Below are positions 33,989-42,565 of a DNA stretch of 64,000 nt, one piece after another. Below the pieces are notes generated by a model. That model did no database searches. It had not been told where the DNA came from and worked only from the letters and a program-made list of their open reading frames with translations. Every line of letters begins with the position of its first letter. Positions within the stretch are counted from its first letter, which is position 1. Origin of the DNA: Nocardioidaceae bacterium. GTDB lineage: Bacteria > Actinomycetota > Actinomycetes > Propionibacteriales > Nocardioidaceae. The stretch covers positions 1 through 64,000 of the forward strand of contig JAQSWV010000010.1 of NCBI GenBank assembly GCA_029266455.1, read 5' to 3'. The position numbers and the translations under genes are program-made.

Positions 33989-34116
33989 TGCCGTCCTCTC
34001 GAGGGTCCCGGTGATGTGGGTGAGGTACCCGTTCGACCGCCCCGCTACCCCTCAGTGACTGCGCGTGCGATGCCAGTTGCCACTGCGTCCGCGTCCGCGT
34101 CGCCCCACACGTCCAC

Positions 34117-34290
34117 CATCCGCGAGTTGTGCAGCCGCAACCGTGAGCCGCTGATGGTGCAACCGTGAGTCGCTGATGGTGCAACCGTGAGCCGCTGATG
34201 GTGCAACCGTGAGCCGCTGATGGCGCAACCGTGAGCCGCTGATGGTGCAACCGTGAGCCGCTGATCGCGCAACCGTGAGCCGCTGATCGC
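34117..34290. repeat. Tandem array of seven 22-bp units, opposite orientation, with flanking REP half
   Basis: Seven units run from 34137 to 34290, each beginning GCAACCGTGAGCCGCTGAT and ending GGT, GGC or CGC. Read on the minus strand (GATCAGCGGCTCACGGTTGC) the last units match the 32.1 kb unit at 18 of 22 positions by hand alignment. Immediately 5' is ATCCGCGAGTTGTGCA (34118-34133), identical to the core of the 3.1 kb inverted repeat. It fills the 324-bp gap between the PRC-barrel gene and the antiporter stop. Confidence 0.92.
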
Positions 34291-34312
34291 GCAGACCGGT
34301 CAGACCGGTTGG

Positions 34313-35620
34313 TCACGCCGCGCGGTCGGCGTCGAGGCGCCGCATCACGGGCTTGGCGGCGACGCCGTGCACGATCACCGACAGGGCAACCGTGAACGCG
34401 ACGGTGGCCCACAGCAGCTCGGTGTTGCCGAAGTCGGCCTGGTTGGTCCCGTACGCGATGTAGTAGAGGGAGCCCACGCCGCGCACCCCGAGCAGGGCCG
34501 TGGCGCGCCGCTCCCGCCGGCCGAGGGCGTGCGAGCCCGGCCGAGGCCGCGGTGGGTTCATGCCGAGGCTGAGCCAGCCGGCCACCGGTCGGAACACGAA
34601 GATCAGGCAGACCGACAGCGCGACGGCCTCCCAGGTCAGTGACTGCAGCAGTCCGTTGGTCATGGCCACGCCCAGCAGCAGGAGGACAGCGAGAGTCAGC
34701 AGCCGCTCCAGGCGCTCGACCACGCCGTGCATGTGCGCGTGGTACTCGTGACCGCGCTCAGCCGAGCGCAGGGCCATGCCACAGGCGAACACGGACAGGA
34801 AGCCGTACCCGCCGCTCACCTCGGCGAGACCGTACGACAGCAGCACCGCGGCCAGCGCGAGCAGCGGCTCTCCGGTCTCGGCCAGGCGGAGGGCGGGGCG
34901 GCTGGACCGGAACGCCACCTTCGCGAGCCCCCACCCGACCACGGCGCCGACCGCGACGCCCACGACGATCTTGCCGACCAGCTCCCACGCGAACCAGCTG
35001 AGGCCCCACTCGCTGAGCGGACCCATCGTGGCGACCATGATCGCGAAGTACACGAAGGGGAACGCCAGGCCGTCGTTCAGACCGGCCTCGGACGTGAGGG
35101 CGAACCGCACCTCGTCGCGCTCGTCGATCTCGCTGACCTCCTCGGGAGCGAGCTGTGCGCCGCTGGTCGGCCCGGCGACCTGCACGTCGGAGGCGAGCAC
35201 CGGGTCGGTCGGTGCGAGCACCGCTCCGAGCAGGATCGCCGCAGCCGGGGCGAGGCCAAGGCCCCAGCCCACCAGGGCGACTGACGCGATGGTCAGCGGC
35301 ATCGCGATGCCGAGCAGCCGCCACGTCGTCCCCCAGCCGTGCCAGGTACGGGGCTTGCGGAGGTCGAGGGGGCGGTCCAGAGCAAGGCCCACGCCCATCA
35401 GCGCGACGATCACCGTGACCTCGGTCAGGTGCTCGGTGAACGCCGGGTGGTCCCGGGGATCCACGTCCATGCCGCCGAACTGGGGCAGGAGCCCGATGAG
35501 CGCGCCCACGAGCAGCAGCACCATGGGCGCGGAGATCGCGATCCGGTCGAGCAGGACCGGCAGCAGCACGGCGAGGAACAGAGACATCCCGGCGAGGACG
35601 TACACCAGGTCGGCGGTCAT
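34313..35620 (-). CDS. CPA1-family sodium/proton antiporter
   Basis: A 435-residue, twelve-helix protein. The transport core motifs are LAPTDPVLASDVQV (TDP) and LTSEAGLNDGLAFPFVY (the Glu-Asp pair for cation binding), as in NhaP-type CPA1 exchangers. It exports sodium or potassium for pH and salt homeostasis. A tandem repeat array lies directly after its stop. Confidence 0.88.
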   Translation of the reverse strand: MTADLVYVLAGMSLFLAVLLPVLLDRIAISAPMVLLLVGALIGLLPQFGGMDVDPRDHPAFTEHLTEVTVIVALMGVGLALDRPLDLRKPRTWHGWGTTWRLLGIAMPLTIASVALVGWGLGLAPAAAILLGAVLAPTDPVLASDVQVAGPTSGAQLAPEEVSEIDERDEVRFALTSEAGLNDGLAFPFVYFAIMVATMGPLSEWGLSWFAWELVGKIVVGVAVGAVVGWGLAKVAFRSSRPALRLAETGEPLLALAAVLLSYGLAEVSGGYGFLSVFACGMALRSAERGHEYHAHMHGVVERLERLLTLAVLLLLGVAMTNGLLQSLTWEAVALSVCLIFVFRPVAGWLSLGMNPPRPRPGSHALGRRERRATALLGVRGVGSLYYIAYGTNQADFGNTELLWATVAFTVALSVIVHGVAAKPVMRRLDADRAA

Positions 35621-35718
35621 GGGTCCCCGTGTTCTGCTGAGATGGGTCCGCGATTCACGCGCCGGACATTACGCGCGGGAGACGCACGGGGCTCAGGACG
35701 ACCTCAGGACCGATCCAG

Positions 35719-35731
35719 CGGTACGGTACCG
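35719..35731. promoter_or_regulatory. Palindrome CGGTAC-G-GTACCG upstream of the LacI-type gene
   Basis: A perfect 6-1-6 inverted repeat 47 bp upstream of the LacI-family start, in the 157-bp gap with the divergent antiporter gene. It could be an autoregulatory operator; this is inferred from position. Confidence 0.35.
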
Positions 35732-35777
35732 AGGCCTCGGAGCGGACGCCTGTCCCGGCTCGTGCGGAGAGTGAGAC

Positions 35778-36263
35778 GTGCCGCAGGTGACCTTGCAGAC
35801 GCTGGCCGACGACCTCGGGGTCTCCCGGTCGACGGTGTCCAACGCGTTCGGACGCCCGGACCAGCTGTCCGCAGGACTGCGCGAGCGCATCCTCACCCGG
35901 GCCGAGGAGCTGCGGTTCAGCGGTCCCGACCCGGTGGCGCGCGGCCTGCGTCGCGGGCGGGTCGGTGCCGTCGGTGTGCTGGTCGACCAGGGGCTGTCCT
36001 ACGCCGCCGCCGAGTTGGGGGTGCCGGTGCCGCACCGGCTCTCGGTAACCGGGTTCGACGACATCGCCTCCGCGGCGACCACCGAGCCCGCGCTCACCAC
36101 CGTGGCGCAGCAGTTGCGGCAGCGGGGAGAGCTGGCGGGCGCGCTCATACGGCTGCTGCTGGACGGCCGTCCGGCACCCGAGCCGCCGCGCCTGCCCGTC
36201 GAGCTGGTGGTCCGGGCCAGTACGGGTCCCGTGCCGCCCTCAACCGGTCTCGGGTGCCGATAG
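35778..36263 (+). CDS. LacI-family regulator with a large internal deletion
   Basis: 161 residues against the usual 330-350. The HTH (VTLQTLADDLGVSRSTVSNA) and hinge are intact through GRVGAVGVLVDQGLSYA. The sequence then jumps to AAELGVPVPHRLSVTGFDDI, which normally lies about 180 residues later, and ends as expected (LPVELVVRASTGPVPP). The frame is open across the junction. Most of the ligand-binding domain is absent, so it is either inactive or a ligand-blind DNA-binding protein. GTG start. The 3' end overlaps the convergent GGDEF gene by 24 nt. Confidence 0.8.
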   Translation: MPQVTLQTLADDLGVSRSTVSNAFGRPDQLSAGLRERILTRAEELRFSGPDPVARGLRRGRVGAVGVLVDQGLSYAAAELGVPVPHRLSVTGFDDIASAATTEPALTTVAQQLRQRGELAGALIRLLLDGRPAPEPPRLPVELVVRASTGPVPPSTGLGCR

Positions 36264-38120
36264 CAGCACAGCCGGGCCGGGAAGTCCGGCCGCGAGCTGC
36301 TCGGCGGCCACCGGGTGCCCGACATGGAACCCCTGGGCGTGGTCGGCGCCGAGCGCGCTGACCTCCTCGAGATGGAGCGGGGTCTCGACGCCCTCGACGG
36401 TGACGGTCAGGCCCAGGACGTGCCCCAGGTCGATCATCGCCCTGACCACGGACCGGGTCACCTGGTCGGTCGAGAGCGCCGAGGTGAAGCTGTGGTCGAT
36501 CTTCACGGCATGGAAGGGGAACTGGCGCAGATAGTTGAGGGACGAGTAGCCGGTGCCGAAGTCGTCCAGCGAGAGCCGGACCCCGAAGCTCTGCACCTCC
36601 TCCAGCACGGCGTGCACCCGTGGGGTGTCGACGAGGAAAGCGCGTTCGGTGACCTCGATGCAGACGCTGCCCGGATCGGCACCGGTGTCGGCGAGGACAC
36701 GCTCGACGGTGCGAGCGAAGGTCGGGTCGGCGACCTGCAGGGCGGAGACGTTGACCGCCACCTGGGGGACGGTCAACCCGAGCGCAGACCAGCGCCGGAG
36801 GTCCAGACAGGCCTGGCGCAGGGACCACTCACCCACGGAGCGGATCAGACCGGTGCGCTCGGCGCTCGGGATGACGACGTCGGGCATCACCCGACCGCGG
36901 TCGGGGTGGTCCCATCGCAGCAGTGCCTCGACCGCAGCGAGCTCACCGCTGCGCAGGTCGACGATCGGCTGGTAGGCGAGCGCCAGCTCGTCGCGGTCCT
37001 GCGCGTGCCGCAGGTCGCGCTCGAGGCGCTCACGACGGTCCGCGGCAGACCTCGCGGCGACGTTCAGGACCTGGTGGTGACCCCCGCCCCGGTGTTTGGC
37101 CTGGTACATGGCGAAGTCGGCGTCACGCAGCAGCGCGCGCGTGGTGTCCCGCTCGGGACCCGAGAAGGCCAGCCCCAGGCTCGCGGTCAGCGCCACGCGC
37201 TGACCTCCGGAGAGCTCGAAGGGTGTCGCCAGGGCGGTGGTCAGCCGTTCGGCGACGCGCTCGGCCTCGGCCTCCTCGTGCAGGTCCTCGCAGATGACCA
37301 CGAACTCGTCGCCACCGAGCCGGGCGACGGTGTCCCCGGGGCGCAGGGCGGAGGCCAGCCGGGTGGCTGCCGCGCACAGCAGCTCGTCACCGACCTCGTG
37401 CCCGTAGTGGTCGTTCACCTCCTTGAAGCCGTCGAGATCGGCGAAGAGCACGGCGGCGACGAGGTGGGACCGGCGCGCTCTGGCGATCGCCTGTTCGAGC
37501 CGCTCCTCGAACAGCGTGCGGTTGGGGAGTCCGGTCAGTGGGTCGTGCAGGTGCAGGTGGCTCAGTCTGGCCACGGTCTCCGAGGCGTCGATGCGCGCCT
37601 GGGCGTTGACCAGGTAGGCGGCGGCAACGTCCGCCAGCACCTGCGCCGTCTGCAGGTCCTCGTCGTTGAGCGGACCCGGTGTGTCGCGGTAGACGTCGAG
37701 GGCGCCGAGGCGGTCGCCGTCCAGGGCGAGCGGGAACACGAAGATCGCTCCCAGCCCCTCCGCCGAGGCGCGAGGGGAGAACAACGGGAAGCGCTGATCG
37801 TGCTCGACGTCGTTGATGGCCACTGCCTCACCGGTGGCGTGCGCTTCGAGGCAGGGTCCCTCGTCGAGCGTGTTCTGCAGCTCCTCGATCGCCATCATCG
37901 TGTCGTCGCTCGCGGCCACGAAGTGCAGGCGCTGCCGCTCGTCCACGAGCATGACGCCGGCTCCGGTCACCGGCAGCACGTCGACGAGCCGCTCCACGAG
38001 CCGGTCCAGGACCTTCTGGATCGACGGGTCTGTACCGGCGGCCTCCTCCAGCTCCTCCATCAGCTCCGCCGGGGCCTGCGGGCTCCGGTCGGGGCTTTCG
38101 CCGGGGGTCTCGTCGGTCAC
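36240..38120 (-). CDS. GAF-GGDEF-EAL c-di-GMP protein
   Basis: A 626-residue soluble protein. The GAF domain spans about 35-170 (VTGAGVMLVDERQRLHFVAA). GGDEF is intact (HDPLTGLPNR, then VARLGGDEFVVIC). EAL is intact: VEALLRWDHP, NVSALQV, EVTERAF, DDFGTGYSSL, VKIDHSF and TVEGVET. Both cyclase and phosphodiesterase activities are possible; in such tandems one usually dominates. The 5' flank contains TATAAC, a possible -10. Confidence 0.92.
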   Translation of the reverse strand: MTDETPGESPDRSPQAPAELMEELEEAAGTDPSIQKVLDRLVERLVDVLPVTGAGVMLVDERQRLHFVAASDDTMMAIEELQNTLDEGPCLEAHATGEAVAINDVEHDQRFPLFSPRASAEGLGAIFVFPLALDGDRLGALDVYRDTPGPLNDEDLQTAQVLADVAAAYLVNAQARIDASETVARLSHLHLHDPLTGLPNRTLFEERLEQAIARARRSHLVAAVLFADLDGFKEVNDHYGHEVGDELLCAAATRLASALRPGDTVARLGGDEFVVICEDLHEEAEAERVAERLTTALATPFELSGGQRVALTASLGLAFSGPERDTTRALLRDADFAMYQAKHRGGGHHQVLNVAARSAADRRERLERDLRHAQDRDELALAYQPIVDLRSGELAAVEALLRWDHPDRGRVMPDVVIPSAERTGLIRSVGEWSLRQACLDLRRWSALGLTVPQVAVNVSALQVADPTFARTVERVLADTGADPGSVCIEVTERAFLVDTPRVHAVLEEVQSFGVRLSLDDFGTGYSSLNYLRQFPFHAVKIDHSFTSALSTDQVTRSVVRAMIDLGHVLGLTVTVEGVETPLHLEEVSALGADHAQGFHVGHPVAAEQLAAGLPGPAVLLSAPETG

Positions 38121-38348
38121 GCTGCTCCCTTACTGGCAGTGATCGGCCGCGTACGGTTATATCACGGTATGTGAACGCCTGCTTCCGGGCGCCGGTGTGG
38201 TCGTGGGCTCGAGACGAGGGGGGCCGGCCGCTGGACGGTCACGCGACACCGCTCGGGACCGCGGCGACATCGCCGGACGCAGCGAGGCACACGATCACCC
38301 GAGGGCACCCGAAGGAGCGGGCGATCGTGTGCCCCTGCCTGCCGATCG

Positions 38349-38533
38349 TGCGGTCGGCTCCGACCGCTGCCGTGTGCGGTCAGCCTGACCCGCTGCCGCG
38401 TGCGGTCAGCTCTGCACGCGCTGCCGCGTGCGGTCAGCTCTGCACGCGCTGCCGCGTGCGGTCAGCTCTGCACGCGCTGCCGCGTGCGGTCAGCTCTGCA
38501 CGCTGCCGTGTGCGGTCAGCTCCGACCGCGGCC
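38349..38533. repeat. Tandem array of 26/28-bp units, about seven copies
   Basis: Units start at 38349, 38375, 38401, 38429, 38457, 38485 and 38511 (the last partial), each beginning TGCGGTC(A/G)GC. The three 28-bp units are identical and can fold GCGTGC against GCACGC. The array ends inside the C-terminal codons of the DUF4383 gene. The rest of the 38121-38515 gap shows only the candidate promoter of the upstream GGDEF gene. Confidence 0.9.
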
Positions 38534-39121
38534 CTGCCGACGCTGGCGGTCCGACAGGTCCTCCCGGCCGGGCCTGCCGGAGTCACCGTGCGCGCGACCG
38601 ACCTGCTTGGGGTCGCGGTCGGCGTCAGCAGGCCGGTCCCGGCCACCAGGCGCGGTCGTGGTCCGGTTGGTGTCCGAGCGGGACCTCGAGCGGCCGGGGA
38701 CGAACCCGAGCGCCAGCATGCCGATGCCCAGCGCGAGGTGCAGCCAGTTGTCGGCGTCGTTGACCGGCACGAAGTTGGCCGCGGAGTCCATGTCGACGAT
38801 GAGGCCGTACACGAAGAGCAGGAGGTAGATCAGGCCACCTCCCAGCAGGTACGCAACGGCCGTGGACTCGCTGCGGGCCAGCGCCAGCCCTGCCACGCCG
38901 AACAGCAGGTGCACCACGTTGTGCAGCACCGAGACCTCGAAGATGCCGAGGAGCTCCGCGCCGGACTCGTGCCCCGCCAACTCGAGCATGTCGTAGTTCG
39001 TGGTGATGCCCGGGATGAAGCCGGCGATGCCCACGAGAAGGAAGACAACGCCGACGACGGTGGCGATCGGCTGGTGCACGCCTGTCGCTCGTTTGCCTGA
39101 TGCCTTGTTCCGGGCTGCCAT
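38516..39121 (-). CDS. DUF4383 membrane protein
   Basis: A 201-residue, four-helix protein: ATVVGVVFLLVGIAGFIPGI, HNVVHLLFGVAGLALAR, LLGGGLIYLLLFVYGLIVDM and DNWLHLALGIGMLALGF, the DUF4383 pattern. ATG 39121 is preceded by GGAGGTAGGG. The long Arg/Asp/Gly-rich tail is unusual, and its last codons fall into the repeat array, so the C-terminus may have been extended by repeat DNA. Confidence 0.8.
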   Translation of the reverse strand: MAARNKASGKRATGVHQPIATVVGVVFLLVGIAGFIPGITTNYDMLELAGHESGAELLGIFEVSVLHNVVHLLFGVAGLALARSESTAVAYLLGGGLIYLLLFVYGLIVDMDSAANFVPVNDADNWLHLALGIGMLALGFVPGRSRSRSDTNRTTTAPGGRDRPADADRDPKQVGRAHGDSGRPGREDLSDRQRRQGRGRS

Positions 39122-39263
39122 GGCCCTACCTCCAGGTCCGGTGAGATCCTCTACCGCGGTGAGGTACCCCCAGGGGTCGGCCTCACTCATCAGTGCTGCC
39201 CGGCGCGACCAATCCGTAATGTGGGCGATACATCAGCGTTTCCCCCCGAAGGGATCAGCAGAC

Positions 39264-40451
39264 ATGGCCATGTCACACGCCGCGACCCGCAGCCGGGGGT
39301 GGTGGTCTCAGGACGACTGCCGGCTGGACGACTTCGTCGCCGTGGTCGAGCAGCAGACGGACCTGGACGACTACCCGTTCGCCGACGCGGTGACCGAGAA
39401 CGTCCTCGTCTACGACTGTGGCAGCCTGCGCGCGCACCTCGACGACGCCGACGAGCGCCGCGACGTCCAGGCGGAGCTGGCCAGGGCTCTCACCGACGGC
39501 CCGGGCCTCGTCGTGCTCCAGGGTGCCTACCCGGATGTCACCGTGGTCGACCTCGCCACCGAGGCCTTCGCCCGGATGATCGCCGAGCAGCGTGCCAGCG
39601 GCGCCACCGCCGGCGACCACTTCGCCAAGCCGGGCGCCAACGACAGGGTCTGGAACGCCCTCGAGAAGCTGGCGGTGCGCGAGCCTGCCGTGTTCGCCGA
39701 CTACTACGCCAACGACGTCCTGGCGCTGGTGGCGACGGCGTGGCTCGGGCCCGCGTACCAGGTCACGTCCCAGGTCAACGTGGTGAATCCCGGCGGAGCC
39801 GCACAGAGCCCCCACCGGGACTACCACCTCGGGTTCATGACCGACGAGCAGGCGGCGCGGTACCCGGCGCACGTGCACCGGCTCTCGCCCGTGCTGACGC
39901 TGCAGGGCGCCGTCGCGCACTCCGACATGCCGGTCGAGAGCGGCCCGACCATGTATCTCCCGCACTCGCACAAGTACGCCCCCGGCTACCTTGCCTGGCG
40001 GCGGCCGGAGTTCATCGCGTACTTCGACCAGCACCTGGTGCAGCTGCCGCTGCGCAAGGGCGATGCCGCGTTCTTCAACCCCGCGCTCTTTCACGGGGCG
40101 GGCCACAACCGCTCGACCGACATCCGGCGCATGGCCAATCTGCTGCAGATCTCGTCCGCGTTCGGTCGTGCCATGGAAGCCGTCGACCGCCGGAGCGTCT
40201 GCGCGGCGCTGTTCCCTGTCCTGGTCGACCGCCTGGCCGAGGGCGTGCCCGACCGGGCCCTGCTGAACGTGATCGCGGCCGCGGCGGAGGGCTACGGGTT
40301 CCCCACCGATCTCGACCTCGACCAGCCGGTCGACGGCCTGGCGCCGGAGACGCAGGCCGAGCTGGTCTGGCGCGCCGTGCGGGAGGGCATGGACACCGAG
40401 ACCTTCGGCTCCGAGCTGGCCGCCCAGGCGGCCCGCCGCGGCGTCGGCTGA
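39264..40451 (+). CDS. Phytanoyl-CoA dioxygenase (PhyH) family protein
   Basis: A 395-residue Fe(II)/2-oxoglutarate-dependent oxygenase. The iron ligands are visible as HRD in SPHRDYHLGF and as the distal His in FFNPALFHGAGHNRS. It would hydroxylate a small substrate such as a lipid or metabolite. ATG 39264; a second ATG follows two codons later. No linked pathway genes were seen. Confidence 0.82.
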   Translation: MAMSHAATRSRGWWSQDDCRLDDFVAVVEQQTDLDDYPFADAVTENVLVYDCGSLRAHLDDADERRDVQAELARALTDGPGLVVLQGAYPDVTVVDLATEAFARMIAEQRASGATAGDHFAKPGANDRVWNALEKLAVREPAVFADYYANDVLALVATAWLGPAYQVTSQVNVVNPGGAAQSPHRDYHLGFMTDEQAARYPAHVHRLSPVLTLQGAVAHSDMPVESGPTMYLPHSHKYAPGYLAWRRPEFIAYFDQHLVQLPLRKGDAAFFNPALFHGAGHNRSTDIRRMANLLQISSAFGRAMEAVDRRSVCAALFPVLVDRLAEGVPDRALLNVIAAAAEGYGFPTDLDLDQPVDGLAPETQAELVWRAVREGMDTETFGSELAAQAARRGVG

Positions 40452-40535
40452 CGGCTCGCGCTGATCGGGGAGGCCGCGTCAGGCGTGGCGGCGGTCCGTG
40501 CAGCGGCCTGGGCTGACGGCTTCGAGGAGGGTGCC

Positions 40536-40979
40536 TCAGGCGGGGCGGCAGTCGGCGCAGCGGCCGGTCAGGGCGGCGTGGTGCGGTGCCAGCTCGAAGC
40601 CCTGCTCGCTCCGCACCCGCCGGACGAGGTCGTCGAGCCACTCCTCGGGGACGTCCACGACCTTGCCGCAGGAGGTGCACGCGGCGTGCGCGTGCGCACG
40701 CGGCCCGGCTGACGTCGACAGGTGGTAGGTGGTGGAGCCGCCGGGCAGGTGGGTGTGCCGTACGAGGCCGAGACTGCTGAGCGTCTTCAGGGCGCGGTAC
40801 GCGGTGGCCAGATGCAGGTCGTGCCCGCGGCCCCGCGCCGACGCGGCGACCTCCTCTGCCGACAGGTGCTCCGCCGTGCCGGCCAGCACCTCGATCACGG
40901 CCGCCCGGGGTGCCGTCACCCGCTCGCCCATCCCGCGGAGTGCGGCGAGCGCCTCGTCGCGCGCTGTCGGTGGGTGCAC
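40536..40979 (-). CDS. Fur-family metalloregulator at the end of the metal operon
   Basis: A 147-residue Fur-type repressor. The winged helix has RVTAPRAAVIEVLAGTAEHL and ATAYRALKTLSSLGLVRHTH. The structural zinc site is CTSCGK with CADC near the end, and HAHAAC contains regulatory His. It is the last gene of the znuA-zur-cbi operon, 9 bp after cbiO. Its metal (Ni, Fe, Zn or Mn) is not determinable. Confidence 0.85.
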   Translation of the reverse strand: MHPPTARDEALAALRGMGERVTAPRAAVIEVLAGTAEHLSAEEVAASARGRGHDLHLATAYRALKTLSSLGLVRHTHLPGGSTTYHLSTSAGPRAHAHAACTSCGKVVDVPEEWLDDLVRRVRSEQGFELAPHHAALTGRCADCRPA

Positions 40980-40988
40980 GTCGGCTCC

Positions 40989-41801
40989 TCAGGCTCGGGT
41001 GCGGCTGACGTCGGGTACGGGCGGCGCCTCGTCCCCGGGCGGCACGGGCCGGAAGCCGGCCGGGAGCTCGAGGCGGTGGGCAGCGAGCAGGGCGTCGTCG
41101 GTGAGCAGCGCGGACGTCGCCCCGTCGGCCGCGAGCACGCCTCGGTCCAGGACGACGGCCCGCGGGCACAGCTCCAGGGCATAGGGCAGGTCGTGCGTGA
41201 CCACGACCGTGGTCAGGCCCAGGCCGAGGACGATCGCCGCCAGCTCGCGGCGGCTGGTGGGGTCGAGGTTGCTGGACGGCTCGTCGAGCACGAGGACCTG
41301 CGGCGACATGGCCAGGACGGTGGCGACAGCCACCCGGCGGCGCTGCCCCAGCGACAGGTGGTGAGGCACGCGGTCGATGGCGTCGAGCATGTCCACCTGC
41401 TCGAGCGCCCGACGCACGTGCCGGTCCAGCTCGTCCCCGCGCAGACCGAGGTTGTACGGGCCGAACGCGACGTCCTCGCGCACGGAGGGCATGAACAGCT
41501 GGTCGTCCGGGTCCTGGAAGACGATCCCCACCCGCCGGCGGATCTCGAGCAGGTGCGGCGACTCGACGCGCAGCCCGCCCACGCGCACCGACCCCCGCCC
41601 GGGGGTGAGGATGCCGTTGAGATGCAGGACGAGCGTGGTCTTGCCGGCGCCGTTCGGTCCCAGGACGGCGACGCGCTCGCCCTCCGCCACCGACAGGTCG
41701 ATCCCGAACAGCGCCTGGTGCCCGTCGGGGTAGGCGAAGGCAAGATCGCGGATGTCGAGCATCGGGTGTGCCCCGGCCGCCTCGACCCGACCGGCCGTCA
41801 C
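40989..41801 (-). CDS. cbiO: ECF transporter ATP-binding protein (CbiO type)
   Basis: A 270-residue ABC ATPase. Walker A is GPNGAGKTT, the Q-loop VFQDPDDQLF, the signature LSLGQRRR (ABC-type LSxGQ), and Walker B VLVLDEPSSNLD. GTG 41801 overlaps the cbiQ stop (GTGA); ATG 41762 at MLDIRDLAFAYPDG is the alternative. It energises the CbiM/CbiQ importer encoded upstream. Confidence 0.9.
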   Translation of the reverse strand: MTAGRVEAAGAHPMLDIRDLAFAYPDGHQALFGIDLSVAEGERVAVLGPNGAGKTTLVLHLNGILTPGRGSVRVGGLRVESPHLLEIRRRVGIVFQDPDDQLFMPSVREDVAFGPYNLGLRGDELDRHVRRALEQVDMLDAIDRVPHHLSLGQRRRVAVATVLAMSPQVLVLDEPSSNLDPTSRRELAAIVLGLGLTTVVVTHDLPYALELCPRAVVLDRGVLAADGATSALLTDDALLAAHRLELPAGFRPVPPGDEAPPVPDVSRTRA

Positions 41802-42565
41802 GACACCGCCCAGGCGAGCACGGCCACCGCGCCCGCCGCTGCCGGAACCGTCATCGAGATGAGCCACTGGGGGGCCTCCGGACGAGGGGAGTGCGGAGCC
41901 GGCATCGCGCCGGCGTAGCCGCGACTGAGCATGGCCAGGTGCACCCGCTCGCCACGCTCGTACGAGCGCACGAACAGCGCGGCAGCGGACCTGGTCAGCA
42001 CGCCGAGCTGGCGAACGTCGCGGGCCACGAACCCCCGCGACTCGCGCGCGATGCGCATTCGCGCCTGCTCGGCGACGACCACGTCGAGGTAGCGGACCAT
42101 CAGCGACAGGATCTGGACCACGAGCGACGGCAGGCGCAGTCGGGCGAGCCCCGCCACAAGCGCCTCCGGCCGGGTGGTCGCGGCGAGCAGCACCGCTGCG
42201 ACGACGCCGAGCGTGGCCTTGGCCAGGATGTTCCATGCCCCGAGCAGCCCGGGCTGGCTCAGACCGACCCCGAGCAGCCGCACCTGCTCGCCGGGAACCA
42301 TGAACGGCAGGAGCGCCGCGAACGCGATGAAGGGGGTCTCGACCAGGGCGCGGCGCGCGATCGTCGGCGCCGGCACCGTCGCGGCCAGTGCCACGGCGGC
42401 CAGCAGGCCCGCGTACACGCCGAAGGCCCAGAACTGCTCGCGCGGTGTGGACACCACGGCGAGGACGAAGCCGAAGACAGCCAGCAGCTTGCACTGCGCA
42501 GGTAGCCGGTGCACGAGCGAGTCGCGCTCGACGTAGAGCCGGGAGCTGACCGCCGCAGGTCTCAT
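41798..42565 (-). CDS. cbiQ: ECF transporter transmembrane protein (CbiQ type)
   Basis: A 255-residue membrane protein. RLPAQCKLLAVFGFVLAVVS begins the T-component, and RESRGF plus AMLSRGYAG are the two Ala/Arg-Gly coupling motifs that bind the ATPases. ATG 42565 overlaps the stop of the preceding PDGLE gene by 4 nt. Confidence 0.9.
   Translation of the reverse strand: MRPAAVSSRLYVERDSLVHRLPAQCKLLAVFGFVLAVVSTPREQFWAFGVYAGLLAAVALAATVPAPTIARRALVETPFIAFAALLPFMVPGEQVRLLGVGLSQPGLLGAWNILAKATLGVVAAVLLAATTRPEALVAGLARLRLPSLVVQILSLMVRYLDVVVAEQARMRIARESRGFVARDVRQLGVLTRSAAALFVRSYERGERVHLAMLSRGYAGAMPAPHSPRPEAPQWLISMTVPAAAGAVAVLAWAVS

Noticed and set aside
32099-38533. CRISPR arrays at the tandem repeats
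   Set aside because: Units are directly contiguous with no unique spacers, and no cas genes are present.
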